Notes under the pieces: model-generated
What the model was told of the DNA's origin: nothing
Databases searched by the model: none
Seen by the model: only the letters and a program-made list of their open reading frames with translations
Program-made: the position numbers and the translations under genes
Assembly: GCA_013339765.2 (NCBI GenBank)
Contig: CM023453.1
Location: 35,870,526-35,934,525 of the forward strand
DNA: 64,000 nucleotides
Origin: Haemaphysalis longicornis
Taxonomy: Eukaryota > Arthropoda > Arachnida > Ixodida > Ixodidae
Direction of reading: 5' to 3'
Part shown: in pieces, positions 34,200-44,650 of the stretch
Layout: every line of letters starts with the position of its first letter
Numbering within the stretch: position 1 is the stretch's first letter

Positions 34200-34639
34200 T
34201 GTCGGTCATAAGGAAAAGTTGCTGTATGCCATAAGCGAAGTTAGCTTTCTAAATGTGCCTCCCGTAAGGTACATGAGGAAGTGGAACGAATAATTAAAAG
34301 CTGTTTCCCACGCACGGGGCACCTTGAGTAATCTTGGTGACGGTACTGGCGATACCGCGGACCCCGAGCCCCCCAACATAAGCTGTGACCTACCGTGGTG
34401 ACGTGTTTTTAAGGTGAAGGGTAGAAACCTCTAACGGTGGCCGTCGGAGCCTTGGTCAAGCTCCGGCCGATGGGCTCCCTGCCTGTCTACCAGGCAGGGA
34501 GCTCCGGGACCTCTTTGACTACCAGGGTAACGTCAAAGAAGAAAGTACCCCCGTCTCCCTGCTTTTTCCTATTCCATATGAATAATTCAACCCCCCCCCC
34601 CCCAGACGTGATCGGCCCCCGAAAAGGGGCCGCACCGAA

Positions 34640-35949
34640 GTTTCCTTTCCATCCCTTCCAACAATCCACATTCCGAAACCTGACAGCTATAATCGATTCT
34701 TGGTTATCGAGGCAGTTGACAAAACAAACCCTGTTTCTTCCATGTCCGTATTCTTGATCACTAAGTTCCTGGAAGGCATCCTCGTAAAATCGTTCGATGA
34801 TAAGAAACTCCGTACCGGTGAAGTCCCAGTCAATGTCAAGACGCAGCAACAAGCCACTAACCTCCTGCCGCAAACCTGCATGGCACATCTGGCCATCAGA
34901 GTCACTCCCCATCGTAGCCTCAAAAGCTCTCAGGGTGTGATTTCGGAGACCGATTTGTTGAATGAGACCGAAGCTGATCTGTTAGAAGGCCTGAAAGATC
35001 AGGTTGTAACTGCAGTGAGGCGTATCACCATCAGACGAGACAAGCAGGAAATCCCCACAAAGCATATAATCCTGACTTTCAACCGCTCCACACTTCCTGA
35101 ATCCATTAAGGCAGGCTTCATCTCGTGCTCCGTCAGAGCGTGCATCCCGAGTCCGCGTCGCTGCTACAAGTGCCAGCGGTTCGGGCATGGTACTAACTAG
35201 TGCCGGGGCCAGCCAACCTGTGCTAAATGTGCCCAACACCATCTCATTGATGACTGTTCATCCAATCAATTGCTCTGTGCCAATTGCCAAGGACCTCACG
35301 CTGCATATTCGCGAACCTGCGAGCGGTTCAAGCTTGAGAAAAAAATAATAAACATCAAGGTCACGGAAAACATCACGTTCCCAGAAGCGCGAAAGAGGTT
35401 CGCCTCTTTCCCCCTGGGGAGGTACGCCGACGCAGCTCGCCGGGGGGCGGAGTGGCGTCTGGTTTCGGCGGGGACCCAGTACCGCGAGTCGGACTTGGTC
35501 CCGCCCCCGCCCCCCCCCCCCCCCCTGGGTTGCCTCTGGCAGCCCAACCCGCCTCCGCACCGCTCGCTGAGCCAGCAGCGGTTGTGGTGGCAACCTCTTC
35601 CGTCGGGACCAGTGCAGCTCCCGTCCCTGCCTCCGCATCCTCCAGTGCGTTGGAGGGTGCCATGGACACCACGGGCTCCGCACCGGCTCCCTCCGCCACC
35701 GCACCGCCCGTGCCACTTCTGGTGCCTCCGATACCTGCGGCGGTGGCGGGTCAAACGAAAGGCCCTCGAAGGGGGGCCAAGTCCGGGGGGCCCGGTTCGA
35801 CGGGTACACCCAGGACATCAGACGACGAGATGGACGTCGTGCCATTTTTGCCTGCAACGCAGCGCAAGGATTGGCCTCCGATGTCCAAGCCTACAGAAAG
35901 GCCCAGAAAGCCCAATCCAAGAGTCACAGCCCCGAAAGACGACACATAA
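34640..35949 (+). pseudogene. LINE ORF1 (gag-like, zinc knuckles)
   Basis: The frame reads RFLVIEAVDKTNPVSSMSVF near 34,693, then AVRRITIRRDKQEIPTKHI. Three CCHC-like knuckles follow: CYKCQRFGHGTN, CAKCAQHHLIDDC and CANCQGPHAAYSRTC. ORF1 proteins of this kind bind the LINE RNA. A single in-frame TAG at 35,198-35,200 sits inside the first knuckle. A 16-C run near 35,510-35,525 shifts the frame, and the Pro/Ala-rich C-terminus ends in a TAA at 35,947. Otherwise the reading frame is well kept. Confidence 0.8.
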
Positions 35950-35982
35950 ACATACACATTCCAGTAGCTCTCACACTAAATA

Positions 35983-36951
35983 ATGGGAAGAGAAAACATA
36001 GTTCAATGGAACTGCAGAGGCCTTCTGAATAATCAAGACGACGTGCATGAGATTCTGCATGCCAATCAGCCAAGTTTAATGTGTGTCCACGAAACACATC
36101 TGAATTGCAAGCACACAAATTTCTTGAATAGTTACCTGGTATACAGAAAGGACAGGGTTGGCTGCACACACTCTTCTGGCAGTGTGGCCATAATCGCCCG
36201 CAAATCCTTAGCATGCCACCCTGTCACCTTGAACACCGTCCTTGAGGCTGTAGCAATACGCTTAATAATATTTGATAGGTTGATAACGGTATGCTCCATA
36301 TACATTCCTCCTGATGTTACACTTTTGAGCTCAGACTTCGAGGCGCTGGTTGACCAGCTGCCCGAACCGTACATTCTAACAGGCGACCTTAATGCTCACA
36401 ATTCTATTTGGGGCTCTTCTTGTACGAATGCCCGGGGTCGCCTGATAGAGAGGTTTCTTACATCCTCTGGAGCATGCCTTTTCAACAATAAACAGCCTAC
36501 ATATCATAACATAGGACACAACACATACTCATCTCTTGACTTGGCTATTGGCTCCGCAGTTCTCTTTCCTCTTCTCGAGTGGGGTGTGGGAACTGACCCA
36601 TATGGCAGTGACCACTTCCCCACCTCACTTACATATATAGGTAAAGGCCCAAGCAGTTCATCTTCCCATAATAGGTTCAATGAAGCACGAGCTAACTGGA
36701 ATACATTTACAGAGACAACCAAACTACACCACACATCCATAGGACACCTACACGTTGAAGAAGCTACCCAACTCCTCACGGCGCACATCCTCGACGCCGC
36801 CGAAAAGTCCATTCCCCACGCCTCTGGTGCCCCGTGCAACCAGCGGAGGCCGTGGTGGAATGAGGACTGTAGGCGGGCGCGGGAGGCGTGGGGGTATCCT
36901 CCGTCGGTACAAGGCGTGGGGTATCCTCCGTCGGTACCCCACGTCGGGTAA
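35983..36951 (+). pseudogene. LINE ORF2, AP-like endonuclease domain
   Basis: An open frame of 322 codons starts MGRENIVQWNCRGL. Catalytic-type motifs of the AP endonuclease family are present in order: N in VQWNCRGL, E in CVHETHLN, D and N in TGDLNAHNSIWG, and D-H in GSDHFP. The domain nicks the target to prime reverse transcription. The frame is lost at about 36,890-36,950, where a 27/28-bp tandem duplication (GGTATCCTCCGTCGGTAC repeated) shifts into another frame. The start is 31 bp after the ORF1 stop, typical of a two-ORF LINE. Confidence 0.85.
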
Positions 36952-36952
36952 C

Positions 36953-37389
36953 CTCATTTTGTTCAAACGGGCCGAGGCGTTCGGAAAACGTGTGCGCCGT
37001 GAGGCAAAACGAGAGAGTTGGCGCACCTTCCTTACATCCATTAACTCATACACAGACGCACGCAAGGTATGGACAAGAATACGCAAACTTAAAGGACAAC
37101 ATACACATAGCCTGCCCCTGGTCAGTACAACAGGGGACACACTCGAAGACCAGGCTAACACACTCGCACAACACTTTCAACACGTGTCCAGCTATGCACA
37201 CTACACAAACACTTTCTTGAAACACAAAGCCTCTTGTGAAAAGAAGTCCCTACGCGACAACAACAAATCACAGACTTCTTACAACTCCCTGTTTTCACTA
37301 CATGAGCTGAGGGCTGCTCTAAACACGTGTAAACCCTCAGCTCCAGGCCCAGAGAACATCACATACACAATGTTACAACACTGTCACGC
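36953..37389 (+). pseudogene. LINE ORF2, linker between endonuclease and RT
   Basis: After the frameshift the frame continues NLILFKRAEAFGKRVRREAK, WRTFLTSINSYTDARKVW and SLHELRAALNTCKPSAPGPE. The last block leads into the RT domain in relatives. It is cut at CACTGTCACGC by the first insertion and resumes at 38,281. Confidence 0.75.
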
Positions 37390-38280
37390 GTCTCACGCGG
37401 CGGAGAAATGAGGCTCAACTTGATTCATTTGATGACCACACAATATATTTACAGAACCAAAACCTCAAACGAACGCGAACATAACACACTCACAAGCATA
37501 TCACACTATACAAAAAAAAACAGGCACAACCTCACACTACCAAAAATCTACTCCTAAAGTCACTATAACACATTAACTGCATCTGTCACATTCAAACAAA
37601 TCCTACCGCCGGTACCACGGTGCGATGCAGATGACGTGGCCCAGTGGGTTGGTTGACTTCCGCGTCGCCGAACGTCGCCGAACGTCGCGATGGCCCGTTC
37701 TGGTGCGTCGTGGTGCGGCGGACCGCGGTGCGATGACTCGGCTTCGCTGAGCAGCGCGGCTCAGCAGGGGGCCAGCAGAGCGAAGCTGCTGGTAATCGGT
37801 TATCTTGAGCTGCCCGCTGCCAGACGGTGCGGTGCCGCTGGTGCGTCGTGGGGCACTGCTCGACGGGTCGCCGGCGGTGCGATGCCGCCGGTCAGCAGGA
37901 GGCCAGCAGAGCGCAGCTGCTGGTAATCGGTGGTTCCGGGCAGCCCGCTGCCAAACGGTGCGATGCCGCTGGTGCGTTGTGCAGGCACGGCCCGAACTTC
38001 CCACCGTTCCTCCAAAGAACCCGTTCCACCCTGTCCACTCCAACCTTGTTCTCTTCCTCTTCACCTCGCATTAATCGTGTGCAGTTCCCATTCGCTGAAC
38101 AAGCTACCTCCTCCTCCTCTTCGATTACCCTGTGTTTCTTCTCCATTGGTCACTTCAACATCCTTCTCACCATCCCGTATGCTGATTTTTCTTCGTCTTC
38201 ATCTTTTCTGACAACATCTTCTTCTGGGGCCAATCCTCCTTCGGGTATGGGCTCTTACCACATGACAAACACTTACACGC
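37385..38280. mobile_element. 886-bp insertion in LINE ORF2, 5-bp TSD
   Basis: CACGC at 37,385-37,389 and 38,276-38,280 bounds 886 bp that interrupt the ORF2 frame. Joining the flanks gives a continuous frame. The interior is GC-rich in the middle, with a degenerate tandem repeat of about 130 bp (GGCCAGCAGAGCG(A/C)AGCTGCTGG near 37,770 and 37,899). It is pyrimidine-rich to the right. A 5-bp TSD is typical of LTR retroelements, but TG...CA ends are not seen, so the class is open. Confidence 0.6.
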
Positions 38281-39519
38281 AGACACACTCGAAACACTTC
38301 TACATCTATTTAATAAAATATGGCTTTCGGGGCACATTCCAAAGTCTTGGAGGGAGGCCATAGTAGTGGCTTTTTTGAAGGAGGGAAAGGACCCGTCGTC
38401 CCCCTCAAGTTACCGCCCTATAGCCCTGACGAGCTGCCTATGCAAGCTCTTCGAGAAGATGATCAATCGCAGGCTGGTGTACTTCCTTGAGTACAACGGT
38501 CTTCTCGAGAGCTGCCAGGCAGGCTTCAGGGCGGGGCGCTCCACCAATGATCAGCTTGTTGCATTGGAATCCTACATAAAAGATGCCTTCATTCACAAAC
38601 AGTTCTGCATTACAGTCTTCTTTGACATGGAAAAGGCCTACGACAGGGCATGGCTATACGGCATCTTCAGTGACTTGAAGTCATTCGGTGTTTCGGGCAA
38701 CATGCTTAGCACTCTTTCTAGCTACATGTCTGAACGAACTTTCCGTGTAAGAATTGGTATACTCGGTGACAACTTAAGAACGGCACCAGAAGTTGCCGCT
38801 GTGCCTTATCACCGTAGCCGGATAATTCTCCGCGCGGCGCAAGTAGGGCGTTACTGGGAATATTTTGAACATGGTGTGAGCCGTTCCCGTGATTTTTTGG
38901 ACTTATTATGCTTATAAACGACTCCAGTGACGACAAACAAACTGCGTGAGACAAGGCAGACGATATCACGCATTCATAGCAAACCCCTTTCAAAACACGC
39001 GCGCACTGACATCACTGGGTCCGGCGCTTTGGCGGAGTGATACACTACATGAAGTGGTGCCGTTCTTAAGTTGTAACCGAGTATAGTGCACTTTCTAATG
39101 TACATGTTCAGGAAAATGGAGTGCCTCAAGGAGGTGTTTTGAGCTGCACACTCTTCATAGTGAAGATGAACTCACTCCGTAAGGCATTGCCACCAACCAT
39201 TTCTTCTTCAGTTTATGTAGATGATGTCCAAATATCTTTTAAATCATGTAATATGTCAATCTGTGAACGGCAAGTCCAGCTCGACGTGAACAAACTTGCT
39301 GGCTGGGCGGACACAAACGGCTCTAAGCTGAACCCCGTAAAAAGTACTTGCGTTGTGTTCACCCGTGTTCGCGGGATCCATGTGGACCCTGACATTACTC
39401 TAAACGGCGTGTCGATTCCTGTAAAAAAGGAGCACAAGTTTTTAGGCCTAATATTCGACAACAAACTAACATTTCTTCCTCATCTGAAAATGCTCAAGCA
39501 AAAATGCCAAAAACTATGA
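38281..39519 (+). pseudogene. LINE ORF2, reverse transcriptase
   Basis: Segments read LLHLFNKIWLSGHIPKSW, SYRPIALTSCLCKLFEKMI and VFFDMEKAYDRAW (box A, catalytic D). After the MITE at 38,760-39,083 the frame resumes with QENGVPQGGVLSCTL (box B) and the catalytic YVDD at 39,213-39,224. NTGSKLNPVKSTCVVF-like and HKFLGLIFDNKLTF blocks follow. A stop near 38,362 and a frameshift near 39,500 are further damage. Confidence 0.85.
38758..39085. mobile_element. 324-bp TA-flanked MITE inside LINE RT
   Basis: The element (38,760-39,083) has 29-bp inverted ends beginning TACTCGGTGACAACTTAAG, with one mismatch, and TA on both sides. Removing it with one TA restores an open LINE reading frame between RVRIG and the box B region. 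Inverted ends plus TA indicate a Tc1/mariner-type MITE. It carries no transposase. Confidence 0.85.
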
Positions 39520-40074
39520 ATATCCTTAAAGTTGTCTCTCACCAATCGTACGGTGCAGAAAAGCAGCTACTCCTGCGTCTTTATACTGCACTGGTAGGAT
39601 CTCGCTTGGACTACGGCAGCGTCGTATATGGGTCTGCAACGAAAACGGCACTTAAAATGCTTGACCCAGTTATGCATTTGGGGCTTCGCCTTGTTTGTGG
39701 CGCCTTTCGCACCAGCCCTGTTGAAAGCCTGTATGCAGAGTGCCACAAATGGTCCCTGTATCACCAGAGGATATACATTGACTTGTTGTATGCCTCTAAA
39801 ATCATGTCTCTGACAAATCATCCTCTTAACTCGACCATTCATGATGCATCCTCACAGCAGCTCTTTCTAAACCGTCCATCTATTCCCAATCCGCTCCCTC
39901 TCAGAGTGAGAGCAGAAGCTTCTGAGCTAGCAGTGTCATTTTCATATATCCACAAGACAGCGATCATTGATTTTATTGCACCATGGCAAGCCAGGGATGT
40001 TTCTTGTGACCTGTCCTTTGTGCAGTTCGACAAAAACAGGGCACCAAGGGCAGCTATTATGCAGCATTTCCTCT
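39504..40074 (+). pseudogene. LINE ORF2, RT thumb and connector
   Basis: The frame shows LLRLYTALVGSRLDYGSVVYGSA, ESLYAECHKWSLYHQRIYI and FDKNRAPRAAIMQHFL, the usual thumb-connector order before RNase H. It runs without a stop into the LINE tail inserted at about 40,075. Confidence 0.8.
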
Positions 40075-40465
40075 TCCTATCTTTGACTCCGTACAGCGCT
40101 CGAACTAACATATTCAAGTTTTCCTTTTTCCCGCGTTCAATTGCAGATTGGAATAAACTAACTGAATCAGCTGTGACCAATATTCACTCCCTTGAACAAC
40201 TGGAATCCTGAATGGCATTGTTTTTCAATTTTGATGCATTCTTGTGTATGTGTACAATCTATTTCCAACAGTACTGTGCCACGTGTATTGGTATTTTTGT
40301 AACTTTGGTTCATTCCTGTATTTCTTAAAACTATTTTGATCAGTGTGCCATGTGTATTGCGCCTAAATGTTTTTTTTCCTTGTGATGCCCCTCCTGCTTG
40401 GGCCCTTCAATGGGCTTGCAGTATGTTTTAAATAAAAATAAAAAAATAAAATACAGGATAAGTAC
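40075..40465 (+). mobile_element. CR1-like LINE 3' tail nested in the LINE
   Basis: The coding end reads PYSARTNIFKFSFFPRSIADWNKL and stops at 40,209. This is the C-terminal motif of LINEs that lack RNase H. The 3' UTR contains GCCCCTCCTGCTTGGGCCC and ends in an (AAATA)n tail near 40,430-40,453. It splits the host LINE between connector and RNase H. The exact left junction and TSD were not resolved. Confidence 0.75.
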
Positions 40466-40479
40466 TAGTGTGCAGAGTT

Positions 40480-41317
40480 TTACTCCGACGCATCAAAGAC
40501 AGCTGATGCTGTGTCTTGTGCTGCGCATGGACTGAACTTTAACGTGGCAAAAAGAATGAACTCCCACAACAGCATTTTTACAGCTGAAGCACACGGCATT
40601 ATACTTATTTTAGACCACATTGTCCAACATCAAATTCCAAAGTCCATAGTTTTTACAGATTCTCTTAGTGTTGTACGTGCACTTTTGTCTAGAAAACGCT
40701 CAAAAAATTATGTAATCAATCTTGTTTTTAAGGGCCTTATGGCAGCATACGCATCAAGTCTTGAAATAACAATATGTTGGGTTCCTGGCCATTGTGGAAT
40801 AGCCGGGAATGAAACCGCAGATGAAATGGCCACTGCTGCTACACTCTTGAATTCAGTGGGCATAGGAACACTGCCGCACACAGATATGAAGCCACACATC
40901 AGACACCAACTTCACAACACGTGGCAAACACACTGGAGTGAACAGACAGATAACAAGTTACATGTAATAAAACCTCACTTGGGACCATACGCTACTGACT
41001 CACACAACAGACACATTGAAGTTACCTTAGCTAGGTTGCGGATAGGCCACACACATGTAACACACTCACACCTGCTCACTAGCTCTCCAAGACCTGGGTG
41101 TAGCAGGTGTGGGGAGGGCCTATCCGTAGTCCACATCCTAATCACATGCAAGGCACTCGACACAACAAGACACAAACACTTCAAGGAACTATACAGACAA
41201 CACATTCCGCTACACCCTTCGTTGTTTTTGGGTGATAATGCCATGGTCTCTTTGCAACGCGTTTTTAAATATTTGTCTGATGTAAACTTTTTAAACCTCA
41301 TTTCCTATCATGCGTAA
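40480..41317 (+). pseudogene. LINE ORF2, RNase H and C-terminal zinc motif
   Basis: From EFYSDASKTADAVSCAA (40,478 onward) the frame stays open to TAA at 41,315. Blocks are FTAEAHGIILILD (catalytic E), SIVFTDSLSVVRAL (D), CWVPGHCGIAGNETADEMA, then CSRCGEGLSVVHILITC, the C-terminal CxxC...H...C motif. All four canonical catalytic positions appear present. The domain removes the RNA strand of the hybrid during insertion. Confidence 0.85.
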
Positions 41318-41642
41318 TCAAAACTGGCCCTATACACCAGCCATCACCATTGCCGTTAATTGATTTTACTGTTATTTTGGATTTAGTAGCCACTATTTTC
41401 TTCTAGATACTTTTGTTCGGCGCTCTTTGCCCCAGCTGGCCTTGCGCCAAAAAACTCCAACCATCATCATCATCATTAAAAGCTGTTTCGCGCACTTCTA
41501 GTGTTTCAGAGGTCCTTATCGGGCCGTTTTTTCCCCGGAAACATGTTTTTGCTCTATCTTCTACTGACAAAACAATATAATACCCAGATTGCTGAAAAAA
41601 GGTATTAAAAGTTCTTTCGCAACGTTTTTTTTTTTTTCAATA

Positions 41643-43386
41643 TTTAAAGGAGCCATGAAGAGAAAACAAAAGTTAGTTTTATTCGAAAGATTAGGTGTTT
41701 CATAGTACCCTAAGCGCTTTCCCGGAAGCAAATGATGCTTTATTCACTGAGAAATAAGGCAATTTAAGCCAAAATTTTAAATCTCCCGCTAAATTGCACA
41801 TTTCGTGACGTGAACAATGGCGTCATACGAGCCGGTCAATGAAACAGATACTTAGTATGTCGACTCCATATAGCACCCACACGCGGGAATTAAACAGGAA
41901 CCGGAACTCTTGCCGAAACCGAGACGGTGGCCATTTTAAAAATACTAGTAAAAACCTAGTGCACCCGCAGCCCCACTCATGGAATCGCCTGATCCGGAGA
42001 ACAAAACTCTCGCTGAGAAGCTCGGGCTTGCATTTAACAACCTCACACCACTTGAACGTTCAATGCTTCTAAATGCACGAGCGGCAGGAGTTGTGGAATA
42101 CGCGGATGGACCGGAAAGCGACCATTCCGCGATAACCCCAACAGACGAACGCCCAGCCGTCGGCACCGCTGCCTCGTCAGCCCCGTCGTGAAGGACGAAT
42201 ACAGACTGGTACGTATGTGCCGTATTTTTATTACGGTTAATAATAGTTCAATTGCAGTAGCAGTATCGCTTATGCCAGTTGGCCGGTGTCGTGTATAGAA
42301 AGCCGTTCGCGCGAGCTCTTTGCTCCGACCAGAAAGATACGAGCGTTAATGCGCGGTGTGTACGGCATTTTTTCCCCCAAGGTCAGAGCGCTTTGACGGC
42401 GATTTGACGGAGTCGGCGACAAGCGCCAGCATGTCCCAGGAGTGAGCTAACGTAAGGGTCCCTGCCGTAATCACTTCCTCGGAAATGAAGCGAGCACACT
42501 CGTACTTCCTTTAGCGCTCTTTCTCCTCCGTTTGAAAAGTTCACAAAACGTAGCCACTTGCTTCGCCGAGGTTCGTCGTTGGGCAGCACATTAAAGGAGA
42601 TCTCCTCACCGGCGGGGATGTCGCATTCCCTCGACGATTTGCCCGCACTGCATGGGCATTTCAAGACGCAGCAACGAAATTTCATTGTAAAGTACTCGAA
42701 CAACTGAAGTTTTCAGTGGTTGTAAACTGTAAACGAGCTCGTAACGACAGCAGCAAGCCAACACGACCTCCATACCGAAACCTGTGCGACGAGTGGCACT
42801 ATCTCGTTGGTGCTCTCTGTTCCTTACTCCATTCGTTTCTATTTTTACCTTTGCTGGTTGGCGATATGACGACCAACCTCCTGTGAAGGGATTACGATAC
42901 CAAGCAAAGTCGCGGCTGTGCGTGCTGGGACGGTTCGTTGGCCCCGAAGAGCCTCGCACCCGAAAATTCGTCTGCGCGATGGTGGCGACGGCGAGATGTC
43001 GAGTTCGGCTGGCGGTAGTTTCGTACGCATTGGCATACACGCTTGCGTGTTTATTCGGAACTTCAACCGTTTACTCCACCGTTCTTAGTGTCATAAAAGG
43101 AATGTGCAGTATGTTTAACGGGCATATAGTTCACTAAGCAAACTGGTAAGCCCTACCTAACTTGCGTTTGCTTTTGCCGGCCTCCGCCAATCGCAGAGCA
43201 TTCTCGTGTGACATCATAGGTTCTGTTGCGGGAAATGAGCTGGTGGGTCGCATGGTCATTCCCTTTTTTCCTAATTACGTAGCTTATTTGAGCGAAGTTT
43301 GAGTTAAAAGTGGTGTCAGTATGGTTCTAACGAGGCAATCTTTCGAATGAACCAAACTTGTGTTTTCTCTTCATGGCTCCTTTAAA
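41643..43386. mobile_element. Kolobok-like THAP transposon, TTAA-flanked
   Basis: The two ends are inverted: TTTAAAGGAGCCATGAAGAG on the left is matched by its reverse complement on the right, and the similarity runs on for about 50 bp to ATTCGAAAGATT. TTAA lies at 41,644-41,647 and 43,382-43,385. The interior encodes a THAP domain on the minus strand. Kolobok elements are known for TTAA target sites, THAP domains and 5'-RR ends, all compatible here. Because TTTAAA is self-complementary the exact end is ambiguous. No full transposase remains. Confidence 0.6.
42383..42703 (-). pseudogene. THAP-domain relic
   Basis: The 106-aa frame contains CVLKC, then a 53-residue stretch with SKWLRF, then CSLHF. 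This fits the C2CH pattern C-x(2-4)-C-x(35-53)-C-x2-H with the conserved W. THAP domains bind DNA and occur in P, Kolobok and related transposases. The frame stops soon after the domain and no catalytic region follows. Confidence 0.65.
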
Positions 43387-43707
43387 AGAACCGCTCCATA
43401 TCTGTCGAATTCGTGAGCTCAATTGTCCTTGTCCCTGTTACAATTCTGCGCGCCACTACCCTGTGCGCGCGTGCTGCAAGTGTGGTGCAGTGCGGAAAAC
43501 TTTTTGCTTGGCAGTGAAGCCGCCGTACTCAAACATTAGAGCCATGACACACAGGAGCGTTTCCGCCGCACGGGCGCTTGCTGCAGTTCCTCATGCCCAC
43601 GGCAGTTCTCAAACTACAAAACAAACTGTTCTCCGTGTAGAGATCTCGGCAGCTCGCAGAGATCTCCTCCCCCCCCCCTCCCTCCATCGGACTCAACGTG
43701 CGCCGGC
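43387..43707. other. No recognisable gene
   Basis: Mixed sequence between the THAP element and the candidate LTR. A C-rich run is present at about 43,669-43,681. Confidence 0.4.
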
Positions 43708-43933
43708 TGTTACGAACCCGGGAAAGGGTGTTGTGCGTGTGTACTGTGTTCTGTTCAAGCCGTGGGCAAAGTTGTTTGAGCGTTGGCGCTTCGGATTATA
43801 AATACACATTCCTTCCGAGCGCATTTGGGCAGCACTGGATCCTGGCGTTGCTCTGTTCGAGTCATGCTGTAAGCATGCCCGGAAGGGTGCTGTTCCAGCC
43901 CCATCGCGGTTCATCTCTCGCCATGCAGTAACA
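43708..43933 (+). mobile_element. Candidate gypsy LTR
   Basis: It starts TGTTAC and ends GTAACA (exact 6-bp inverted ends, TG...CA), is 226 bp long, and contains ATTATAAATAC near 43,796, a TATA-box-like signal. It lies 160 bp upstream of gypsy RT sequence. No second LTR or clear primer-binding site was found, so this remains tentative. Confidence 0.35.
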
Positions 43934-44650
43934 CCGTTAAATGTTGCTATCGGCTCCTCGCCATCCACACCAAGGTAGCTGCTGCTGCTCGCCGCTCGTC
44001 CACTGCGCTACCACTACATGACGGAGGCGACGAAGCAGGGTTCGGGTACGCTTTCGCCAGTGTAACAGCGCCAAGATCACAGGATGTGAAAACTTTACAC
44101 AGCTCCATGGAGCTTATCGACTTTTACCGGGAATTCATCCCCCTCTTGTCGGTAGTGCTGAATCCTTTGAATAATCTGCCGGTATCAGGTGCACCGTGGG
44201 CTTGGATGTCATGAAGAGGAGGCCTTCGGCGCATGTAAGCCCTTAGCATCTGCAGAGACATTGGCGCATTTCGACCCGAAGAAAACCACAGTGCTAGTCT
44301 CGGTCTCGGCGCGGTTCTAGCCCAGCGAGAAGCGTTGGGTTAAGAGCGGCCAATTTCCTCTGCGTGGGAAGCCTGGCCACATCTGAGCGTAACTACAGCA
44401 AGCTCGATAAGGAGGCCTTGGCAGGGTTGTTCGCAGTAACACGTTTCAAATGGTACTTTTTGGGACTGCCATTCGGAATAGCAACCTATCACAAGCCACT
44501 TTTGGGGCCTCTTGCGGCAAATAAGTTGATCCCAGAGTCTTGCTCACCTCGGCTACTTCGCTGTGCCCTCTTCATGTCGGGCTATGAAAACGCGTTGAAG
44601 TACTGACCTTGGTAGCCACATCCCCCACGCTGATGCAGAGCCGTCTTCCG

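Larger units (their letters stand above)
34294..41489 (+). mobile_element. Near full-length RNase H LINE with 14-bp TSD and three insertions
   Basis: TTAAAAGCTGTTTC occurs at 34,294-34,307 and 41,476-41,489, bounding the element. In order it holds a 5' UTR, a gag-like ORF1 with three zinc knuckles, an AP-like endonuclease, a reverse transcriptase, an RNase H, a C-terminal zinc motif and an (ATC)n tail. This order is that of I-type LINEs. Three later insertions lie at 37,390-38,275, 38,760-39,083 and about 40,075-40,465. Without them the element is about 5.6 kb. One nonsense codon, a poly(C) frameshift and a small tandem duplication also break it, so it is inactive. Confidence 0.9.

Noticed and set aside
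35270..35983. Proline-rich protein of 237 residues
   Set aside because: The frame is a frameshifted continuation of LINE ORF1 after a poly(C) run; the true C-terminus is in another frame.
37603..38064. Long ORFs on both strands in GC-rich sequence
   Set aside because: Overlapping open frames in several phases come from the GC-rich tandem repeat inside the 886-bp insertion, with no recognisable motif.
43387..43707. Coding exon upstream of the gypsy element
   Set aside because: The 147-codon frame at 43,358-43,801 spans the transposon end and the candidate LTR and shows no protein family pattern.
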